Assembly (NCBI GenBank): GCA_037074705.1
Contig: CM073590.1
Coordinates: forward strand, 183,366,746 to 183,430,745
Source: Zhengitettix transpicula
Lineage: Eukaryota > Arthropoda > Insecta > Orthoptera > Tetrigidae
Direction: 5' to 3'
Length of the DNA: 64,000 nt
Below the pieces are notes generated by a model. It was not told where the DNA came from and ran no database searches. It was given only the letters and a program-made list of their open reading frames with translations. Position 1 is the first letter of the stretch, and each line of letters starts with the position of its first letter. The translations under genes and the position numbers were made by a program. This document shows positions 57,180 to 64,000 of this stretch, one piece after another.

Positions 57180-58200
57180 ATCCTTTAAAATATTCGTTGC
57201 TTATGAGTGATGTGTGACTTGTGAATATAACTTGTAAATATTCAAGTGCTAAAAACTTGTCTGCCAATTACTTGAAACTTCAAATGAACTAGTTCTACAA
57301 TTTTTAATTTGATGATTTATATTTTATTTAAGTATTTCTTAATAAATATTTTGTTAAAAAAGGAGTTTTTTCAAAATGTTAGATTCTTTGATACATTGTT
57401 TAAGAATCCCAATTCCTTCAACATCCCAAGATTTTGCTTTTCAGACACAAATTTAAGTTAATGTATACAGATCATCTGGTGCCAACCAGGCACATCTACA
57501 TAGGCTGTGCAATACTTGCTCTATAATGAATCCATAAAAATTATTAAAACTCATTACCTAATTATTTTTCAATTTGATGCATAGTTTGATTGCATTCCAC
57601 ATAATTTTGTAGTATTGAAAATCCTTTCATTTAAACAAATAGTTACAATTTAATTAACATGGGTTGCAAATCACCTTCAAATAACTACTGTGACCGAATA
57701 AGAAGTAGAAATAATGAAAATATATTGATATGTAATTTTTGAGGAGGTAAAGATTGAAGTAAACAATATGAAAAATCATTGTAAAAGTTTGTAATCAAAT
57801 TAATAAATAAACCTGCAGATGGTGGTCATATTCAGACTATGATATTAAGTGAAACAGTAAAGTGGAGAGGTAATGGTCGTAGCTAGATCAAAAGTGTTTA
57901 TTTAAACACCTTATAAAAATACTGGCTTATACCTCCCTGAGTAGTATTTTCAAACATTGCACATCCTAAACAAAAACAACAATCACATTCTTGTGTAGTA
58001 CTGTAATGTATAATGATGCTGCATGGAATAGCAAATGTTGATCCAGACAATAAACTTGTTTACTTAAACAAAGACAATTTTACATTTTTTACAGTAATAT
58101 ATCTTGTAAATTTAAGATATAATGTTATCATTGCTTCAGGAATGCATTTATATAGATTCTAATATAATTTAATACTCCAGAAGTTACTATTTCCTAAAGT
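57180..58200. other. 3' flank of the MFSD6-like gene
   Basis: AT-rich. Contains the polyadenylation signal at 57341; no further gene recognised. Confidence 0.5.
57341..57346 (+). terminator. Polyadenylation signal of the long MFSD6-like transcript
   Basis: AATAAA 162 bp after the stop codon of exon 9, followed by T-rich sequence. Confidence 0.55.
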
Positions 58201-58203
58201 AAT

Positions 58204-58373
58204 ATACAATATTTAAAAGATAAATGGTTATTCTTGACCCACAATAAAATAGTAACACAATTTACCTAAATTCCCCAAATATTAAATTATACAATATTTA
58301 AAAGATAAATGGTTATTCTTGACCCACAATAAAATAGTAACACAATTTACCTAAATTCCCCAAATATTAAATG
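58204..58373 (+). repeat. Perfect 85-bp tandem duplication
   Basis: Two adjoining copies (58204-58288 and 58289-58373) of a unit starting ATACAATATTTAAAAGATAA and ending CCCCAAATATTAAAT. I see no mismatch until the junction with unique sequence at the last bases. This is a very recent duplication or an assembly artefact. Confidence 0.9.
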
Positions 58374-59010
58374 TTTTCTTTTATAACATTTACTGCTAAC
58401 TTACCTGCACTTGCAAGCTTATTTATCTGTGAAAGAAGATGACATAATTTAGCTGAGAAACATCCAGGGACTTTAATGTTTTATCATTCCATCACCTGTA
58501 AATAAGTGACTGAACCTCGTCAACCACAAAAATGTGAATTTTAACCACTCATCTTTTGGTCCCCATTTGAACAAGAATTGCTCACTTAAAATCATCAATG
58601 GAATGTCTTTCAACTAATGTTGCAGGTTTAACCTCACATAACACCTTAATCGTGATTCTACAGTGAATACATTTTTGTCTATAATTATGTTAAATAAATA
58701 TCAATCAGTAGCCAATTTACCAAATTTTTCTTATCTCTTCTAACAACAAGTATATTGTTATTATATATTACTATATATTTGTGGTTAAGATGTAGGCCTA
58801 ATTATCTGTTTATCATTATATATTTAACATTTAGCAACAAATTGAATTTCTATAGGAATCATCGAATATATAGATTCGAGACTACAGAGATTTTATCTAT
58901 GTTTTTGAAAGATAATATAGTTGTATTGAAAGTTTAAATTCCTGACATCATTTTATGTAATAGCCAGATTAAATTTGATAAGGGAATAATTTCTATGTTA
59001 TCCCAAGCTG

Positions 59011-59546
59011 TCTGCGAAGGCTATTCTTTCGCAGGAAGTACCTGCGAGGGATGTTCTCTCACAGTCAGAACCTTGTAGATGAGACAGGAAGGGGCTACCT
59101 TTGGGGATGCCTTTTCCTCTCTCTGTTTTTTTTAAACTAGGGTTCCCACAAGCCGAGGCACCTCGGCCTGTTTTAAGAGGTGTATGTTCCGGGGGTCACA
59201 GACCTTGGGCATACGGTAAGAGTTGTTCGCTGTTCCCACTGGAACAGTCGGTCAGCTGCCTCCTAAACTGGTCGAGGTACGAGCTGCTTACCCACAGCAA
59301 ACTCTTCTCCCGCTATTGGAAGGGCGTGGGACAATTACCCAATGCCCGACCTACTTGGTGCAGGCTTTTCTAGGGTTTTCCCTGCATTACTTTTAGGCGA
59401 ATGCCAGGTAGGATCCTTAAACTATAGCCTGCGGGCCCTTCCTCTACCCTTCCGCATCCTCCCTTACAAATCCCCTCCTATGCTATTAAAGGGGAGTTGC
59501 CACCATGTGGATTACCCTTATGTAGCCTGTTACCCTAAAAAAAAAA
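59011..59546 (+). mobile_element. GC-rich poly(A)-tailed retroposon, copy R3
   Basis: The only copy in plus orientation, and the one that shows its ends best: two hairpins at the 5' end (CTGCGAAGGC...TTCGCAG and CTGCGAGGGA...CTCACAG) and TGTAGCCTGTTACCCT followed by ten A at the 3' end. Frames of 90 and 129 codons run through it without a known domain. Confidence 0.7.
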
Positions 59547-59559
59547 TTTCTATGCTCTT

Positions 59560-60233
59560 TCACGTATCTTGTGGGTCGGTAGAATACTCAAAACCATCAA
59601 GTCGTTTATTTCAACATGTGAAAGTGTACAAATTATTTCTTTGGTGGCAAAGAATGTATTTTTGGAGACATGTGTTGTTGCGGCCAAGGGAGAAACCAGG
59701 GACTTCACTAGTCGGGTTCAGGGCACGGTAGGGAAAAGTTCCCTGGAAGTCATACGAAAGTCGCAGCTAGACCTTTGAGGGTGTAACGAGGTTTTGATGG
59801 AAGAGTACAGCTAGCTGGAGCTATGTGACTACAGCCTCCTAAGGACTTCTTCACCTTTTAAGAAGAAAGCTAGTCCGAGTTAAGCATCTTATCAATCTTC
59901 CATTGAAGACCTCTCAGAGTTCACCATATAGTAAGAACAATTCAGAAATTTATGCGTTGGCAAAGCAAATCACCACTATACTCTTATCCCATTAGGTTCC
60001 CACATAGAACCCGATCTTATTAAATTAATTGTAAATTATTATAGTAACGAATTTAGTGAATTAATTCAAAACCAAATTGCCCTAACGCGTTATAATATTT
60101 ATAGGTCTTTATTGGCCAGTTCTCAATATAAAATTCACAATTTCAATAACTGTTTCCGTTAGTCGCCCACGATTCACCTCGTAGTAAACACGTGTATTAT
60201 AAGATTAATGTGTCCGTACAGGTCGAAAGCTTC
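59560..60233. other. No recognisable gene
   Basis: Moderate GC from 59570 to 59830, then AT-rich. No family motif on either strand. Confidence 0.4.
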
Positions 60234-60639
60234 TTAACCCTCCGTTAGTCTCGCCTCCTAAAGTAACGCGGTTAGTCACGTTAGCGCCAGGAGACTTAAA
60301 GTTAACTATTCCGTTGCTGAACACTGTTGTGAATAAATCATTATAAATATTTTTACAGGCCTTTAACATACGCATTTTAGACATATTTAACAGACGTTAA
60401 ATTTAAACTATTAATTTTTCTGAAAATGATGAAATATTCGTAAATAATATTTGTATACATAATATCTTGAACTAAATAATTACATTGTTGGTATAATAAA
60501 TTCATTAATCAGAGTGTGTTTCAATGTGTTTTGAATTTTTGACAAGGCATTTTGGCAAATTATTTTTGTGTGTATACGCAAACATAATAAACCTTCACAT
60601 ATTTCACAATAATATTGTGTTTTACACTGGTTTTTAGTT

Positions 60640-60850
60640 TCCTTGAAAGAAAAATGGCCCGCAGAACTTTATGAATCAACTTCATTATCATAAGTCATAA
60701 GACTTAGTTCCTAAAATATCTTCAGTTTCTAATTCATCGACGATTCTTCAATATCGTCGTTTGTACAACATTTGTATCATAATTATCTTCTTCTAAAAGA
60801 CGACGACGAATTTCATCTACATCTTGAAGATGTTGTACACATATATTTTT
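60640..60850 (-). pseudogene. N-terminal fragment of a piggyBac-like transposase
   Basis: The minus strand, across two frames, gives an acidic stretch with DVDEIRRRLLEEDNYD, DDIEES and DELETEDILGTKSYDL. Acidic N-termini of this style are usual in piggyBac transposases. The catalytic domain is absent. The assignment depends mainly on the surrounding TIR/TTAA structure. Confidence 0.45.
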
Positions 60851-60942
60851 ACTCTTTTTCCACAATTGTTCACAAACAGAAAAACGGAAAGTTGTAATAA
60901 AAACCCACAAATGTACTGGATACTAAAACTGAATAATAGTTA

Positions 60943-61431
60943 TTTTTAAGGGAAACAGGCTACATGAGGGTAATCCACTTTGGGCATCTCCCCTTTAATA
61001 GCATACGAAGGGATTTGAAAGAGGGGATGCGGAGGGGTAGAGGAAGGTAGCCAAGGGTTACTAGGGCCCCCGGACTATGGTTTAAGGATCCTACACGGCA
61101 TTCGCCTAAAGAAATGCAGGGAAAACCCTAGAAAAACCTGCATCAGGTAGGTGGGGCATTGGGTACTTGTCCCACGCCCTTCCGATAGCGGGAGAGGAGT
61201 TTGCTGTGGCGACGCAGCATTCCCTTCTCCGTGCCTCGACCAGTTTAGGAGGCAGCTGACCGACTATTCCAATAGCGGACAACTCTTACCGTATGCCCAA
61301 GGTCTGTGACCCCGGAACATACACCTCTCAGAACAGGCCGAGGTGCCTCGGCTTGTGGGAACCTTAGTTCATAAACGGAGAGGAGAAGGCATCCCCAACG
61401 GTAGCCCCTTCGTATCTCTCCTACAAGGTTC
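60943..61431 (-). mobile_element. GC-rich poly(A)-tailed retroposon, copy R4
   Basis: Same family as R1-R3, minus sense. It lacks the 5' hairpins and breaks off at CTACAAGGTTC. Nested inside the piggyBac-like element, so it inserted after it. Confidence 0.65.
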
Positions 61432-62051
61432 AGAGTACCTACTGTACGCCCGAGCCTGAATAATCGTCAATGATTTTTACGAAAAGGTAGTATATTACTT
61501 CATACTACTGCGGGAAGGATATGAGTAGTCGCAGGAGGTCACTCGGACCGAATATATGCTTCTTCCTTATTAAAACGACATTTTCCGAGAAACAACAGTT
61601 GCTTTTGGAGTGTGACCTTAGCAGATTATTGTTAAAACATTCCTCTAAAATGTAATAAAATTTCATCCCTGTATCTGACTTGGCTTTGGACGTAACAAAG
61701 AAATTATATTGCGTCGGTCCCCTGGTCCTAGCGCGAGTAACGGAGGGTTAAATCATTGATGAACAATTTCCAAAACAATTGAGAATTTTATATTGAGGAC
61801 TGGCAAATAAAGGCTTATAAATATTTCATTACAGTATAATATTAAAAGAATATAATCACGTAGTAAAGGAATAAGAATATAATTTTACTTCTTTATATTG
61901 TAATACCAATTAGAGGCCATTAATTGTTTTAATATAATTGGATTGTTAGCGGTACATTTCTTGAAAGCAACAATCACGGCTCTTTGTCGGCGATAATAGT
62001 TGAAAAACCGAGCGCTCGTACGGAAGGCTGTCTGGCAAACGTTTCGAGGTT

Positions 62052-62410
62052 GTTTTTTTTTAGGGCAACAGGCTACATGAGGGTAATCCACTTAGGGCAA
62101 CTCCCCTTTAATAGCATAGGAAGGGATTTGAAAGGCTGGATGTGGATGGGTAGAGGAAGGTAGCCAAGGGTTAACAAGGGCCCCCGGGCTATATTTTAAG
62201 GATCCTACCTGGCATTCGCCTAAAGAAATGCAGGGAAAACCCTAGAAAAACCTGCATCAGGTAGGTCGGGCATTGGGTACTTGTCCCACGCCCTTCCGAT
62301 AGCGGGAGAGGAGTTTGCTGTGGGGACGCAGCATTCCCTTCTCCGTGCCTCGACCAGTTTAGGAGGCAGCTGGCCGACTATTCCAATGGGAATAGCGAAC
62401 AACTCTTACC
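62052..62410 (-). mobile_element. GC-rich poly(A)-tailed retroposon, copy R5
   Basis: Minus sense with an eight- to nine-base A-tail (seen as T on the plus strand at 62053-62061). 5'-truncated at ACTCTTACC, about 200 bp short of the full unit. 5' truncation fits target-primed reverse transcription. Confidence 0.65.
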
Positions 62411-63850
62411 TATTCAGCGCGGTCCAACTGCGAGATCTATTAGTTTACATAAAACGCGAGTAAACAGTATTGACGGAGAGACTCAAATAATAATCGCAAA
62501 GTTGGAAGCAAAAAGTTCTGCTTCACACAGACTGAACTAAATTTCGCATAGAGGGCATCGAGGAGACATACGTCCGAGGGCCGACCGAGGGAGCGGCTGA
62601 TTCAAAAATTCCAGGTAATAACAACGAGAACTACGACCGTGTTTATTAAAAAGTTTAATGTGTAGAATCAGTGAATAATGGCCTTTCTAGTGAGTGTTGT
62701 CCTCAAGCTCCAAGAATCAGATCTGGTACCAGAAAGACATTCGTGAATACAAAACAATTATTTAAAATCTGTAAACGAGGATTAAAGGTAGAAGTCATAT
62801 TTCGTTCATTTTTCTTTTTATTTAGTTTATTTTCAGATTGTATTAAGTTAGATTCAATTGGATTGTTCTTACTATCAAACCCAGTAATGACCCTGAGATA
62901 AAGAGAATTTCGACGCATTTTATTGTAAAATATAAAGTTGTATTTTTCCTAGAACGCGACGAATTGCAAAATTGAAATAAAATATTTGTTTGTTAACTTG
63001 ATAAAATGCGGCGTATAAAGTAGGGATTACAATTTGTTCTTTTAAAGAATAAATTTTTAAATCTTAATAATTTTGTTAATTAATTCTTTTAATTAAGACC
63101 ACCTTTTAATTATTACAATATGTTTCAGTAAAACTTTTCATAATTCGCTATTGAAGCACGGTTTTGGAAATATTCATTTGGAATGAATAACGATATTGAA
63201 TTTCTGAATTGTTAGCGTTCGGGATCAGAAATTCAGAGTTTTGAACCAACGCAGCTGTGAAATCGTAATGAGGATGTGTTTCAGGGCGGTGATGGACTGT
63301 TAATTCTGCTATCACGGCGGCCAATGAGATGGTAACACAGTTACGGCCGTCGCTGCTATCACAAGCCTGTGCTTAATAATACGCAGGACGAAGCCTGTAA
63401 GTGTCCTCTTCAGCTGATATAGCAGGGAGCAGGGACACGCACGGTCTTGACAAGCCGAAGACGTTGTTTTCCTAACTGGTTGAAATCCATGCAACTAAGT
63501 TGTGGATGATTTTTCAAGTGTACAAAGTGTTTTTGTTGTCGTCTTCGACTGAAACATTTAATTATTTTTAATAGTATTTCAGCAAATAATTTCCAAAATA
63601 ATTGAAATGATGAATATTACAAGGCAAGGAAAACATTTGTTTCCTCTGATAATTAAATTCAAAACTTATTTCTGAGCATGTAGTTCCTATTATTATTCAA
63701 AAAATAACATTTTTCAAGTCAAAATAGGAATTTCACTGTTTACACTTCATACAGCAATCGATCTCAACTGAAAGAATCGTACGATGGCGACGGGCGCGGT
63801 AAAAATCGCCGTGTGTGTAAGGCAGGCCGCACACTGGAAGCGACGAAACA
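62411..63850. other. No recognisable gene
   Basis: A moderately GC-rich patch at 62420-62640 ends in a donor-like ATTCCAG/GTAATA at about 62613, possibly a non-coding first exon of a gene beyond the window. This is speculative. The rest is AT-rich without motifs. Confidence 0.35.
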
Positions 63851-63965
63851 GTCGGCGGCGACGATTTGCCTCGAGTCAAAACGTCGCAAGCTGTCTGAAG
63901 CAAAATGACTCGAGTCAAAACGTCGGAAGCAAAATGACTCGAGGCAAAATCGTCGCCGACAAAAT
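63850..63965. repeat. Short GC-rich inverted and tandem motif cluster
   Basis: The phrase GACTCGAG(T/G)CAAAA recurs three times, and GTCGGCGGCGACGATTTGCC is matched in inverse by GGCAAAATCGTCGCCGAC. It is probably the end of a mobile element cut by the window edge. Confidence 0.5.
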
Positions 63966-64000
63966 GTTTCAAGCTGTCTGAGACGGTTTCAGGCTCGTTT

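Larger units (their letters stand above)
60238..61747. mobile_element. piggyBac-like element with TTAA duplication
   Basis: Left end CCCTCCGTTAGTCTCGC and right end, read in inverse, CCCTCCGTTACTCGCGC (15 of 17 equal). Each is flanked by TTAA (60234-60237 and 61748-61751). TTAA targets with a CCC-starting TIR are diagnostic of the piggyBac superfamily. The 1510-bp copy is internally deleted and carries a nested retroposon (R4) at 60943-61431. Confidence 0.75.

Noticed and set aside
1..64000. CRISPR arrays, bacterial operons, riboswitches
   Set aside because: No spaced direct-repeat array, no ribosome-binding-site-led gene runs; the sequence is eukaryotic throughout.

Overview
The window is nuclear DNA from an animal, almost certainly an insect. 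It is AT-rich, has spliced genes with GT/AG introns, and is dominated by arthropod-type mobile elements: mariner, piggyBac-like, Tc-like, Jockey-like LINEs, Penelope-like elements (PLEs), tRNA-derived SINEs and foldback repeats. The repeat load and intron sizes suggest a large-genome hemimetabolous insect such as a cockroach or termite, but the sequence alone does not settle the species. There is no operon, CRISPR array or other prokaryotic feature.

Two genes look functional, both on the + strand. The first is an MFSD6-like major-facilitator membrane protein. I assembled it from nine coding exons between 35885 and 57179; all splice phases agree and give about 660 residues. The second is a single-exon, 1029-residue multi-Tudor protein with a CCCH zinc finger (37300-40389). 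It lies wholly inside the 9.3-kb first coding intron of the MFSD6-like gene, on the same strand. Its domains point to the piRNA/germ-granule machinery.

From 1 to 35 kb I find no functional host gene. This part holds a Cys-rich integrase-type TIR element with a nested repeat (2.6-4.9 kb), four copies of an AT-rich LTR-like repeat (2.8, 5.8, 7.1, 28.5 kb), a Jockey-like reverse-transcriptase remnant (12.4-13.2 kb), and a decayed member of an unnamed repeated gene family (13.6-14.3 kb). It also holds GC-rich poly(A)-tailed retroposons (14.7 and 17.9 kb), PLE remnants (21.5-22.0 and 31.5-34.9 kb), a mariner with near-identical TIRs and TA duplication but a broken transposase (25.4-26.7 kb), and another non-LTR RT (33.7-34.6 kb). 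The introns of the MFSD6-like gene carry a decayed PLE (45.9-47.6 kb) and several palindromic units made of that PLE's 3' end, next to (TA)n tracts, plus a Tc-like transposase remnant and a head-to-head SINE palindrome just before the last exon. From 57 to 64 kb there are three more GC-rich retroposons, one nested in a piggyBac-like element flanked by TTAA, and a perfect 85-bp tandem duplication.

The most interesting recurring signal is a short motif of the form CTGANGA - hairpin - GAAA, present in more than ten places on both strands, usually in inverted pairs and next to PLE remnants. It resembles the core of the hammerhead ribozymes known from Penelope-like retroelements. The palindromic units in the MFSD6-like introns appear to be small non-autonomous PLE derivatives carrying this motif.
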